DNA of 27,495 nt from positions 1 to 27,495 of the forward strand of contig PTKD01000003.1 in assembly GCA_002938115.1 (NCBI GenBank), given 5' to 3'. Below the pieces are notes generated by a model, which was not told the origin of the DNA, did not search any database, and saw only the letters and a program-made list of their open reading frames with translations. Both the position numbers and the translations under genes were made by a program. This document shows, piece after piece, positions 16,316-24,228 of this stretch. The stretch is from Alphaproteobacteria bacterium MarineAlpha9_Bin7. Its GTDB lineage: Bacteria; Pseudomonadota; Alphaproteobacteria; UBA7887. The stretch's first letter is position 1. Each line of letters starts with the position of its first letter.

Positions 16316-17065
16316 ATGACTGAGCTAACAGATATTGTTAACGAAACAATACGCCGTGAAATAGAGGAATATATTGAACGGCCCGATGAAGTTGAGCGCA
16401 ATGTCGAGCTGTTTGCACGTATTCGTCCTCTAATGCAGGAAATCTCGGCGGCATTGATTGAGGGTGACGATGGGACGGTGGACCGGTTAACGAAGCAAGC
16501 CCTTGATGAGGATATCGATGCACTCGAGATAATGGATGATGGTCTTATCGCCGGTATGGGTATTGTGGGGATCAAGTTTCGCGATAACTTTATATTTGTG
16601 CCGGAGGTGCTCGCCTGTGCGCGGGCGATGAAGGCCGGAATGACGTATATCGAACCAATTTTGTCTGCTTCTGGTGTTAAACCGTTAGCCACGGTCGTGA
16701 TGGGGACGGTCAAGGGTGATTTGCATGATATTGGTAAAAATTTATGCATTATGATGTTGCGAGGATCTGGTTTTTCTGTGGTTGATCTCGGGGTGGATAC
16801 CTCGGATGATGAGTTCATTGATGCAGTCGAAGAACACAAGGCGCCAATTCTCGGTATGTCTGCGTTGCTGACAACAACCATGCCGAATATGGGAAAAACT
16901 ATCGAGGCCTTTATAGATGCGGATTTGCGTGAGGACGTAAAGATTATGGTCGGTGGTGCGCCAGTTACTCAGGAATTTGCCGATGATATGGGTGCTGATG
17001 CATATGGTAAAGATGCACTCGACTGCGTGGCGGTCGCGAAAGGTTTTGTGAGTGTCCAAGCCTGA
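16316..17065 (+). CDS. Corrinoid (cobalamin-binding) methyl-carrier protein
   Basis: A 249-residue corrinoid protein of the MtaC/MtbC/MetH-cobalamin module type. The N-terminal helical cap domain covers roughly 1-115. The B12 Rossmann domain follows with TVKGDLHDIGKN, in which D135-x-H137-x2-G140 is the base-off/His-on signature and H137 the lower cobalt ligand. SALLTTTMPNM and MVGGAPVT are the other conserved corrinoid loops. It shuttles methyl between the MtaA/CmuA-like enzyme and the methyltetrahydrofolate enzyme encoded nearby. The ATG has only a weak upstream purine run (GACATAGAAAAATA). The next gene begins 22 nt after the stop. Complete, with no odd residues. Confidence 0.95.
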   Translation: MTELTDIVNETIRREIEEYIERPDEVERNVELFARIRPLMQEISAALIEGDDGTVDRLTKQALDEDIDALEIMDDGLIAGMGIVGIKFRDNFIFVPEVLACARAMKAGMTYIEPILSASGVKPLATVVMGTVKGDLHDIGKNLCIMMLRGSGFSVVDLGVDTSDDEFIDAVEEHKAPILGMSALLTTTMPNMGKTIEAFIDADLREDVKIMVGGAPVTQEFADDMGADAYGKDALDCVAVAKGFVSVQA

Positions 17066-17087
17066 TCGACCGGTCAAGGACAATCCA

Positions 17088-17423
17088 ATGCCCAAGATTG
17101 ATCCAGCGGCCTATCGCCAGCGAATTGATCGTATAACCGAGATTTTTTCCGATATAGCTGGACGTGCAGAAGAAGTTTCAAAGTTCCGCTGCCCTTATCG
17201 CGATCGACTCGATCGCTGCACTGGAAAATTTAAATGCCGCAATCAAGTAGCGTCGCCAGGTGAAAACCTGACCACTTGTAGCCACGATGGACAGTTCGAT
17301 TATCGAAGCGCGTGGGAGACCAAACCAGAATCTTATGGCCGTGCTAAGGCCCGAATTAAAAAAATCAAGAGAGTCTCAGCGGAAAAAAGAGCATCGCTGA
17401 ACGCATTCCCAAAAAAAGATTGA
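17088..17423 (+). CDS. Small basic four-cysteine protein of unknown function
   Basis: From ATG 17088 (AAGGA about 9 nt upstream) this is a 111-residue protein I do not recognise. It has four cysteines, C35, C44, C50 and C64, spaced C-x8-C-x5-C-x13-C, in a strongly basic middle region (FRCPYRDRLDRCTGKFKC), and a lysine/arginine-rich tail (ARIKKIKRVSAEKRAS). The cysteines could hold an Fe-S cluster or zinc. There is no signal peptide or membrane helix. It lies between the corrinoid protein and its reductive activator, and its stop overlaps the activator's TTG start, so the three are likely made together. Possible roles are electron delivery to the activator, cluster assembly or corrinoid protein handling; none is proven. 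A longer frame from 17052 overlaps the corrinoid gene and is not preferred. Confidence 0.8.
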   Translation: MPKIDPAAYRQRIDRITEIFSDIAGRAEEVSKFRCPYRDRLDRCTGKFKCRNQVASPGENLTTCSHDGQFDYRSAWETKPESYGRAKARIKKIKRVSAEKRASLNAFPKKD

Positions 17424-19057
17424 GCACAATTTCACACGATGGGCGGGTCCAGCCCCTTGAATTGGGAAAGACGGTCTTCGACTTTGCAGATGATCTCGCA
17501 GTAGAGGTACCAACCTCGTGTGGGAGAAACGGGAAATGCCACGAGTGTGTGGTTCAAATAACCGCTGGTATGGAGTCTCTTAGTCCACCTTCGGAATTTG
17601 AGTCGTTTCTTCGGGGTAGTTATCGCTTAGCCTGTCAGGCGGTGGTGGAAAGAGTTGACAGGGAAATCCATTTTAAACCACTGCGAAGGCAGCCACAGAT
17701 TCTCACTTTGGGCCAAAATAAAATTCATCTTGATTTTGATCCGATGGTTACCCGGCAAGGACTCGATGTCCTCTATGATGGCAAAGTGATTGACCAGTAC
17801 AGAGGTTGCCTTTATGGCCTAGCAATTGATCTTGGTACTACCACCGTCGTAGTTGACCTCGTTAATTTGGAAACTGGAGATAGTATAGACCGACTGAGTT
17901 TCGAGAACCCTCAGCGCTTCGGTGGCAGTGATGTGATGAATCGGATTTCGTACGATGGAGGGCCCCACCGAGGAGAATTACAGAAGGCCATCGTTACCGC
18001 GATAAACCGATCTATTCGCACTCTTTCTCGCGCCCGAAAGTTTCCTCGCCGAGCTATCTACGAAATCGTCATTGCCGGGAATAGCAGCATGCGCGATCTG
18101 TTATTCGGACTCGATATACAAAGCATCGGGCAGAAACCTTACAAGTCCACGATTGAGCACGAATATCTCGAGGGGAAAAGAGTTTCTACTGAATTAATTG
18201 CAAGCGCTTGGGAATTGGGTTTTCGCGCTCATCGTGAGACCAGACTGTATGGTTTGCCACTTATCGGAAGTCATGTGGGTGGGGATGCCGCCGCATGTCT
18301 GACAGCAATCGATATGGCCACTGTTGAAGGTGAGGTGGTGATGATGGTTGATGTGGGCACGAATACGGAGGTTGTGATTGGAAATGCAAAACGAATGTTG
18401 GCGGCTTCTTGCCCAGCTGGACCTGCTTTTGAGGGTGGGCAGGTAAATTATGGTATGCCTGGCTACGAGGGAGCAATCGATTCGATCAAATTCTATCCAG
18501 AAAATGGGAGCTTTGATTATACGACTATTGGCGACTTGCCTCCGGAAGGTTTATGTGGGTCCGGCCTCATCGATTTAATCTCAGAACTCCGCCGGCATGG
18601 TCGAATGACCCCTAAGGGAGTATTCCAACCAGATAAAAAGCAGAGTGAAATTGTGGTTGTACCTGAGAGTGGAATTACATTTTCGCGCGCGGATGGCAGT
18701 GCATTGGCTCAAGCTACTGCAGCCAATTACTGTGGCCAATTTATAGCAATGAGAAACTACGGCGCTGTTCCCGGAGACATCTCAAGGTTGTATCTGGCAG
18801 GTGGTTTTGCAAACTATGTAAACGTTAGTCACGCTATAGAAATCGGATTTCTCGCCCCGGTTCCGATTGAAAGGATTGTTAAGATTGGGAATGCCGCCAT
18901 AGATGGGGCCCGTGAATTGCTTTTGTCGAGACGTCAGCGCAAAAGACTGAATGAACTTATAAAAAATATTGAACATGTCGAACTTGAATCAACGCCGGAC
19001 TTTTTTGATATTTTTGTTGAGGGTTGTCAGTTTACGCCGATGCCTTCCCACACGTGA
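17420..19057 (+). CDS. Reductive activator of corrinoid proteins, [2Fe-2S] ferredoxin plus ASKHA domain (RACo-like)
   Basis: A 545-residue protein with an N-terminal plant-type [2Fe-2S] ferredoxin domain, cysteines C34, C40, C43 and C72 (CGRNGKCHEC, then LACQ). A linker region leads to an ASKHA-type ATPase domain beginning YGLAIDLGTTTVVVDLV (132-148), with further loops MMVDVGTNTEVVIG, GNSSMRDLLFG, GLCGSGLIDLI and LYLAGGFANYV. RACo and RamA-type proteins use ATP to reduce inactive cob(II)alamin to cob(I)alamin in corrinoid methyl-transfer systems. It is somewhat shorter than the 600-plus residues I expect for acetogen RACo, so the linker and middle part may be reduced. The start is TTG 17420, overlapping the preceding TGA (TTGA), which implies translational coupling; no separate Shine-Dalgarno is clear. 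Identity is firm, though the start could differ by a few codons. Confidence 0.93.
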   Translation: MSTISHDGRVQPLELGKTVFDFADDLAVEVPTSCGRNGKCHECVVQITAGMESLSPPSEFESFLRGSYRLACQAVVERVDREIHFKPLRRQPQILTLGQNKIHLDFDPMVTRQGLDVLYDGKVIDQYRGCLYGLAIDLGTTTVVVDLVNLETGDSIDRLSFENPQRFGGSDVMNRISYDGGPHRGELQKAIVTAINRSIRTLSRARKFPRRAIYEIVIAGNSSMRDLLFGLDIQSIGQKPYKSTIEHEYLEGKRVSTELIASAWELGFRAHRETRLYGLPLIGSHVGGDAAACLTAIDMATVEGEVVMMVDVGTNTEVVIGNAKRMLAASCPAGPAFEGGQVNYGMPGYEGAIDSIKFYPENGSFDYTTIGDLPPEGLCGSGLIDLISELRRHGRMTPKGVFQPDKKQSEIVVVPESGITFSRADGSALAQATAANYCGQFIAMRNYGAVPGDISRLYLAGGFANYVNVSHAIEIGFLAPVPIERIVKIGNAAIDGARELLLSRRQRKRLNELIKNIEHVELESTPDFFDIFVEGCQFTPMPSHT

Positions 19058-19095
19058 AACACAAGTAACAAGACCACATGACGCTATCCCGGTTC

Positions 19096-19101
19096 AGGAG
19101 G
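19096..19101 (+). promoter_or_regulatory. Strong Shine-Dalgarno AGGAGG
   Basis: Consensus AGGAGG 7 nt before ATG 19109, the best ribosome binding site in the corrinoid block. It suggests high translation of the methyltetrahydrofolate methyltransferase. Confidence 0.75.
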
Positions 19102-19108
19102 AATTGAA

Positions 19109-20152
19109 ATGAAGCTTGATGCGGTGGGTGGAGGAGAATTGATTGTCATCGGGGAGAATATCCACACAACCAGAGCGCTGCGTCGCAAAGGCCGGAGTAT
19201 TGTTGATAATAATGGCGTTGAATCTGTCGCTTATACCGACACGTCGGGAGTTCAACGCCACTTACCGATCCCTGAATTTTTTAAAGAAAGACAAGAGTAT
19301 CAACAAGGTCAGGTTAAACACGTCATGATCGCAGTTAATGCTGCAATGTCGGGTGGCAATCAATCGGCTGAAGCGATGACGTATTTGAGGCAATTGGTCG
19401 ATAAGCAGGTTGGGGTCAAGGCGGACTTTCTCGACCTAAATGTTGACGAGATCTCCTGGAAGCTTGAAGAGCAAAAAGCGGCAATTGCATGGCTTGTGAC
19501 GACGATACAGGAGATGACTGAATTGCCGCTGTCGATTGATTCCTCGAATGTCGATGTAATAGCAACTGGACTCGCTGCATATGATTCTACCAGAGCCCGT
19601 CCGTTACTCAATTCTGCTTCATTGGAGCGAATCGAGGCGCTTGACCTGGCAAAAGAATACAACGCTCGTGTGGTGGTAACCGCCGCCGGCCAAAGTGGAA
19701 TGCCTAGTGGTGTTGACGAGAGGGTGCAGAATGCATCGCGTATGGTTGACGCAGCTCTCGGCAAGGGTTTCGCATTGAGGGATCTTTTTGTGGACCCACT
19801 TGTGTTTCCTGCTTCGGTCGACAAAGTATTCGGCCGCCATTGTCTTGATGCCATCCGGGAGATTCGAAAGAAATATGGGGCAGAAATTCATATCACTGGC
19901 GGAGTTAGTAATGCGTCGTTCGGCATTCCAGGACGAAAGTTAATTAACGAGGTGTTTCTAATTTTAGCGGTAGAGGCAGGTGCGGACGGTGGCATCATAG
20001 ACCCGGTCTTGAGCAACCCTGCTGAGGTCTTTGGTATGGACCGCAGTTCCGATGCATACCAAATGGCAGAAGATGTAATATTAGGTCGCGACGAATTTTG
20101 TCAAAAATACATCTCAGCGTGGCGAAAAAGCGAGGTTGGTGAAGCTAGATGA
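19109..20152 (+). CDS. Methyltetrahydrofolate:corrinoid protein methyltransferase (pterin-binding domain)
   Basis: A 347-residue pterin-binding TIM barrel related to dihydropteroate synthase, AcsE/MeTr and CmuB. It opens with LIVIGENIHTTR, matching the MeTr/MetH I-G-E-R-I-N-T-T pattern, followed by the substrate loops ADFLDLNVDE, LPLSIDSSNVDVI and RPLLNSASLERIE. These carry the conserved Asp and Asn residues that hold the pterin, and IHITGGVSNASFG appears late in the barrel. It is longer than acetogen MeTr (about 260 residues) because of an extra N-terminal stretch around residues 25-75. Expected role is methyltransferase II: methyl-Co(III) corrinoid to tetrahydrofolate or the reverse. The start has a perfect AGGAGG. 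Its stop overlaps the start of the DUF1289 gene. Confidence 0.92.
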   Translation: MKLDAVGGGELIVIGENIHTTRALRRKGRSIVDNNGVESVAYTDTSGVQRHLPIPEFFKERQEYQQGQVKHVMIAVNAAMSGGNQSAEAMTYLRQLVDKQVGVKADFLDLNVDEISWKLEEQKAAIAWLVTTIQEMTELPLSIDSSNVDVIATGLAAYDSTRARPLLNSASLERIEALDLAKEYNARVVVTAAGQSGMPSGVDERVQNASRMVDAALGKGFALRDLFVDPLVFPASVDKVFGRHCLDAIREIRKKYGAEIHITGGVSNASFGIPGRKLINEVFLILAVEAGADGGIIDPVLSNPAEVFGMDRSSDAYQMAEDVILGRDEFCQKYISAWRKSEVGEAR

Positions 20153-20376
20153 GTCAAGCAGCAACAGGCGCGGTCAATGTTCTTACCCCTTGTTTAGGTA
20201 TTTGTCGCATAAATCGTCATAGCCAATTGTGCGAAGGATGCCATCGTTCGGCTGCGGAGGTTGCAGAGTGGCTTTTTTATTCTAATGAAAGAAAGCAGAA
20301 AATCATGGACCAACTGGCTTATCGAGATCCGTTTGGCAAGCTGGCTCTGCCGTTAAATATAGACTGCAAAGACTAA
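20149..20376 (+). CDS. DUF1289-family small cysteine protein
   Basis: A 75-residue protein with the DUF1289 pattern P-C-L-G-I-C-R-I at the N-terminal side, then C-E-G-C-H-R-S and a following W: four cysteines as C-x3-C-x9-C-x2-C. That spacing suggests a zinc or Fe-S site, but the function of DUF1289 is not established. The ATG overlaps the preceding methyltransferase stop (ATGA), so it is translationally coupled and is the last gene of the corrinoid operon. Its stop is 3 nt from the stop of the convergent O-methyltransferase gene. DUF1289 proteins occur widely in proteobacteria without corrinoid genes, so the link here may be casual. Confidence 0.88.
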   Translation: MSQAATGAVNVLTPCLGICRINRHSQLCEGCHRSAAEVAEWLFYSNERKQKIMDQLAYRDPFGKLALPLNIDCKD

Positions 20377-20379
20377 ACG

Positions 20380-21042
20380 TTATAAATCACGTTTCATCGC
20401 CAATAATAAACCATCTGCTACTGGCAGAAGGCTGGTAGATACTCTTTCATCATCGCGCAGTTTTGTGGCAAACGATCGCAGTGCATCTGTATCGCGGTCT
20501 TGGCGACTAGGCTCGGCAACCCTTCCCGACCATAACATGTTGTCGGCTATTAAAAGTCCGTGCGGGCGTAGCAAAGTCATCAAAATTTCGTAGTAATCGG
20601 AGTATTCCGTTTTGTCAGCGTCAATGAAGGCCATGTCGTAACTTTCTGTTCCACCTTCATCGACCAAATTGTCGAGTGTTTCCAAGGCAGGGCCGAGTCG
20701 AAGCTCAATGATGTGCTCAACCCCGGCTTCTCTCCAGTAATGCTGTGCGATTTCGGCGTTTGAAGGGTCTGTGTCGCAGGCAATCAGTTTGCCATTTTTT
20801 GGAAGGGCAAGCGCTACACATAGAGCGCTGTAACCTGTGTAAACTCCAACTTCGATACAACGTTTTGCATGTGTAAGCTCAGCTAGGAGCGCCATGAATT
20901 GGCCTTGTTCCGGAGGAATCTGCATAATCGCGCCCGGCAAGGACGCTGTTGCTTCTCGGAGGTAGCGTTGTACATCGGTCTCTCGAAGTGACGCGCCGAG
21001 CATGTATTCATAAAGGGATTCGGTAAGTTGAATCGATTTCAT
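20380..21042 (-). CDS. Class I SAM-dependent O-methyltransferase (CCoAOMT-like)
   Basis: A 220-residue O-methyltransferase of the caffeoyl-CoA/catechol O-methyltransferase family. The SAM motif is IEVGVYTGYSALCVALAL (about 62-79), followed by LIACDTD and the metal-binding segment MAFIDADKTEYSDYY, with DNMLWSGRV downstream, all typical. It methylates a catechol-type hydroxyl with a divalent cation. GAGGTAAG lies somewhat far (10 nt) upstream of ATG 21042. It converges on the corrinoid operon with a 3-nt gap and diverges from the IlvD gene. The pairing of an O-methylating enzyme with a possible O-demethylation operon is suggestive only. Confidence 0.9.
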   Translation of the reverse strand: MKSIQLTESLYEYMLGASLRETDVQRYLREATASLPGAIMQIPPEQGQFMALLAELTHAKRCIEVGVYTGYSALCVALALPKNGKLIACDTDPSNAEIAQHYWREAGVEHIIELRLGPALETLDNLVDEGGTESYDMAFIDADKTEYSDYYEILMTLLRPHGLLIADNMLWSGRVAEPSRQDRDTDALRSFATKLRDDERVSTSLLPVADGLLLAMKRDL

Positions 21043-21137
21043 TGGGCTTAAACTTACCTCGGCGCGTATAAAGTCACAACTTGGTATAAAATTTCAAATT
21101 GACTGCCGTACCCCAGGACACGACGAGAGAGAGTTCA

Positions 21138-22868
21138 ATGGCCAATGACCACAGCGGAACAGGTTTTAAACGAGGTTTAACTCATTATGGAGACATGGGT
21201 TTTGCGTCGTTTTTACGACGAAGCTTTGCCAAGTCGATGGGATATACAGAAGAAGATCTCGACCGGCCTGTGATCGGAATTGCCAATACAGCGAGCGGCT
21301 TCAACAATTGCCATCGATCCGTGCCAGACCTGGTGGAGGCAGTCAAGCGTGGGGTTATGTACTGCGGTGGGTTGCCGATCGAATTTCCGACAATTTCTCT
21401 CGGCGAGCCATACCTCAACCCCACCAGTATGATGTTCCGGAACTTAATGGCCATGGATACGGAGGAGATGATTCGTGCACAGCCCATGGATGCGGTCGTA
21501 TTAATAGGCGGCTGTGACAAAACCTTACCGGCCCAGCTTATGGCTGCCGCGAGTATAAACCTGCCAGCGATTTCATTGGTTGTAGGACCTATGTTGACCG
21601 GAAGTTGGCGCGGGGAACGTCTTGGCGCCTGCACAGATTGCCGACTTCAATGGGGTCGCTATCGAGCCGGCGAGATAGACGATGAACAAATAGTGGAGGC
21701 GGGAAGCGAATTGTCAACGACCGCCGGCACCTGCATGGTAATGGGTACAGCCAGCACTATGGCGCTTATGACCGAGGCTTTGGGTATGATGTTGCCGGGT
21801 GGAGCGGCAATACCTGCCGTTCATGCGGAACGTCTTAGGATCGCGGAACGCACGGGCCAGCGCGCTGTGGAAATGGTCGATGAGCGCTTGATTCCGGAAA
21901 CGATAATGACTCCCAAAGCATTTTCTAATGCTTTCCGCGTCCTTTTGGCGGTTGGTGGATCAACAAATGCGTTGATTCACATGACGGCTGTTGCTGGTCG
22001 ACGCGGGATTAAGGTTGACCTGGAAGCATTCGATCGCATGGGACGGGAGACCCCAGTGTTGGTGGATCTGAAACCATCTGGCTCCAACTACATGGAAGAT
22101 CTGTACAAAGCTGGTGGCTTAGGTCCGATTCTGCGTGAGCTACAGCCGCTTCTCCACCTTGATTGTAAGACCGTAACCGGGCGTACGCTGGGTGAGGAGG
22201 TGGGGCAAGCGCCGCTTTGGGAGCAGGAGATTGTTAAAAGTATTCATGCTCCTTTGAAATCGGAGGGCGGCATTGCAGTGTTAAAAGGTAATCTTGCGCC
22301 GGAGACCGCGATTATAAAACAATCGGCAGCGACGCCAGAACTGTTGGTTCATGAGGGACGGGCGGTGGTATTCGAATCACTTGAGGATTTGGCCGACCGG
22401 ATTGATCACCCAGATTTGGAAGTTGAGAAAGACGACATTTTGATTCTTCGCAATGCAGGACCTAGGGGCGCCCCCGGAATGCCGGAGTCTGGTTACATTC
22501 CCATCCCGAAGAAACTAGCAGCAAGAGGAGTAAAAGACATGGTTCGTATGTCCGATGCGCGGATGAGCGGAACTGCTTTTGGCACTATTGTCTTGCATAT
22601 CTGTCCTGAGGCAGCCGTGGGTGGAACCCTTTCATTGGTACAAAATGGAGATCGTATTCGACTCGATGTGCCAAGTAGGCGCCTCGATCTGTTGGTTGAT
22701 TCCCCGCTTCTAGCGGTGCGCCGGTCTAAATGGAAACCTCCAACACTTCCTGTAGGCTCTGAGCGTGGGTACCTTCGGCTCTACTTAGATCATGTGGAAC
22801 AGGCGCATCAAGGCTGTGATTTTGATGTGCTAAAGCCGACCTTTTCCGGCGTAACCACACCCGATTAG
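21138..22868 (+). CDS. IlvD/Edd-family dehydratase (sugar-acid dehydratase type)
   Basis: From ATG 21138 the protein is 576 residues. It has the three cysteines expected for the [2Fe-2S] sugar-acid dehydratases: C58 (GFNNCHRS), C126 (IGGCDKT) and C199 (TAGTCMVMG), close to the numbering reported for L-arabinonate dehydratase. Other IlvD/Edd marks are VGGSTNALIH, RNAGPRGAPGMPE and SDARMSGTAFG. It dehydrates a sugar acid to a 2-keto-3-deoxy acid; L-arabinonate or D-xylonate-like substrates fit better than dihydroxy-isovalerate. The frame is open to 21099, but ATG 21138 has a GAGAGAGA ribosome binding site, so I chose it. It converges on the FAH-family gene, which can supply the next dehydration step. 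Confidence 0.92.
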   Translation: MANDHSGTGFKRGLTHYGDMGFASFLRRSFAKSMGYTEEDLDRPVIGIANTASGFNNCHRSVPDLVEAVKRGVMYCGGLPIEFPTISLGEPYLNPTSMMFRNLMAMDTEEMIRAQPMDAVVLIGGCDKTLPAQLMAAASINLPAISLVVGPMLTGSWRGERLGACTDCRLQWGRYRAGEIDDEQIVEAGSELSTTAGTCMVMGTASTMALMTEALGMMLPGGAAIPAVHAERLRIAERTGQRAVEMVDERLIPETIMTPKAFSNAFRVLLAVGGSTNALIHMTAVAGRRGIKVDLEAFDRMGRETPVLVDLKPSGSNYMEDLYKAGGLGPILRELQPLLHLDCKTVTGRTLGEEVGQAPLWEQEIVKSIHAPLKSEGGIAVLKGNLAPETAIIKQSAATPELLVHEGRAVVFESLEDLADRIDHPDLEVEKDDILILRNAGPRGAPGMPESGYIPIPKKLAARGVKDMVRMSDARMSGTAFGTIVLHICPEAAVGGTLSLVQNGDRIRLDVPSRRLDLLVDSPLLAVRRSKWKPPTLPVGSERGYLRLYLDHVEQAHQGCDFDVLKPTFSGVTTPD

Positions 22869-22921
22869 AGAAGTATTTTCTTTTATGTTCTGTGTTGTCC
22901 CGCAGCACGTTTTGGCGCTGA

Positions 22922-24112
22922 CTAAAGCAACTTTCGTGCGGTTAGATTGCGAAACAATGCCGTGGCGCCAAATTCCCAAGGCGCAATCTTATCACAATAA
23001 TTAACCCGGTTGATCAAGGCGCCTAGCGGCGGGCAGAATATTATCACCGCGTCTCCAAGATGATGTGTGAAGCCGTTCCCAGGTTCATTTCTGTCGTCCG
23101 TAGGAGCAAACATAGTTCCAGTCATTAATGCCAATCCATCGGGATACTGATGGTTTTCATTTATCGTCTGGTGCACCAGATCCTCCAAGTCGCGGCTGAT
23201 CAGGCCAATATTGGAACTTCCTTCCAAAGAAAATTGATCATCCCCTTCAACAGCAAGACTCACTTCTACTTTTTTAAGGTCGCCAAGAGTAAATGTCTGA
23301 TCAAACAGTCGAATAAATGGCCCAATTGCGCATGAGCCGTTATTGTCTTTGGCTCGATTTAGAAGGAGCGCACTACGCCCTTCCATGTCCCGAAGATTTA
23401 CGTCGTTCCCGAGTGTTGCGCCTACGATTTCTCCCCTTGCATTTACTATGAGCACTGCTTCGGGTTCAGGATTGTTCCATGTGGAATTTTCAAGTATGCC
23501 GATCTCCGCACCTAATCCGACCGCAGACATAGGTTGTGCCTTGGTGAAAACCTCCGCGTCTGGACCAATACCCACTTCAAGATACTGCGACCAAAGGTCT
23601 CGTTCTTTCAGTGATTGTTTAAGTTTTTCTGCTTCCTTTGATCCTGGGCGAACACCATTGAGGTCACCACCGATTTCTTTCCCAATGGTTTCACGAATAG
23701 CTTCGGCGCTAGCTGCATCCCCTTTGGCAACTTCTTCGATTAGGCGTTCAAGTAGACTGTCCAAAAAAGTTACACCACACGCCTTGATGGATTGTAGATC
23801 GATCGGTGCGAGAAAATAAGGTTTCGTGGGGTCTCTTTTATCCGGACCACTATTCAGCAATATTTCCTCGAGGCCCCCGATGCGCACGGCGCCATCAGCA
23901 TTGGCGGCCGCCAATGCTGGTTGTTTGGTGTTCATTAGATCAGCTGATGTTGGATGGGCACTAGAAATATCATACACGCCGTGCTTAGTTACTACGACCA
24001 CCGAGGGTCCTGCTGGTGTTTTGTTGTTGTTTGGTAACCAGACGCGCCCAATCAACATGCCCCGGCAACCATCTTCGGGCAAAACGACATCCGGTGTTAA
24101 AGCAAAATCCAT
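22922..24112 (-). CDS. Fumarylacetoacetate hydrolase family protein (2-keto-3-deoxy sugar-acid dehydratase type)
   Basis: A 396-residue FAH-superfamily enzyme. The metal site is visible: WNNPEPEAVLIV with E216 and E218 and GNDVNLRD with D237, as in 2-keto-3-deoxy-D-arabonate dehydratase and fumarylacetoacetate hydrolase. An unusually long N-terminal half (1-180) precedes the core. The subgroup resembles dehydratases that convert 2-keto-3-deoxy pentonates to 2,5-dioxopentanoate (alpha-ketoglutarate semialdehyde), which matches the IlvD-type enzyme encoded convergently only 53 nt away. GGAGGG precedes ATG 24112. An acylpyruvase or other FAH reaction cannot be excluded. Confidence 0.85.
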   Translation of the reverse strand: MDFALTPDVVLPEDGCRGMLIGRVWLPNNNKTPAGPSVVVVTKHGVYDISSAHPTSADLMNTKQPALAAANADGAVRIGGLEEILLNSGPDKRDPTKPYFLAPIDLQSIKACGVTFLDSLLERLIEEVAKGDAASAEAIRETIGKEIGGDLNGVRPGSKEAEKLKQSLKERDLWSQYLEVGIGPDAEVFTKAQPMSAVGLGAEIGILENSTWNNPEPEAVLIVNARGEIVGATLGNDVNLRDMEGRSALLLNRAKDNNGSCAIGPFIRLFDQTFTLGDLKKVEVSLAVEGDDQFSLEGSSNIGLISRDLEDLVHQTINENHQYPDGLALMTGTMFAPTDDRNEPGNGFTHHLGDAVIIFCPPLGALINRVNYCDKIAPWEFGATALFRNLTARKLL

Positions 24113-24228
24113 GGTAGCCCTCCGTGACTGCAGTGGTGCCGACGCAACCTATTCAGAACAGCCGAATATCGACTTTCAGATACTGCACCATTCTCATCTC
24201 GGCTGCGAAATAACTACTCACATACAGC

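Noticed and set aside
16297..16881. 194-codon minus-strand frame over the corrinoid protein gene
   Set aside because: Fully antisense to a protein with an intact cobalamin-binding motif; Ser/Ile-rich shadow composition.
22869..22921. AGAAGTATTTTCTTTT as a terminator between the convergent IlvD and FAH genes
   Set aside because: Only a 4-bp stem; too weak to support.
23343..23819. 158-codon plus-strand frame inside the FAH-family gene
   Set aside because: Antisense to a well-supported gene, rich in Ser/Arg/Pro as expected from reading the opposite strand, with no motif.
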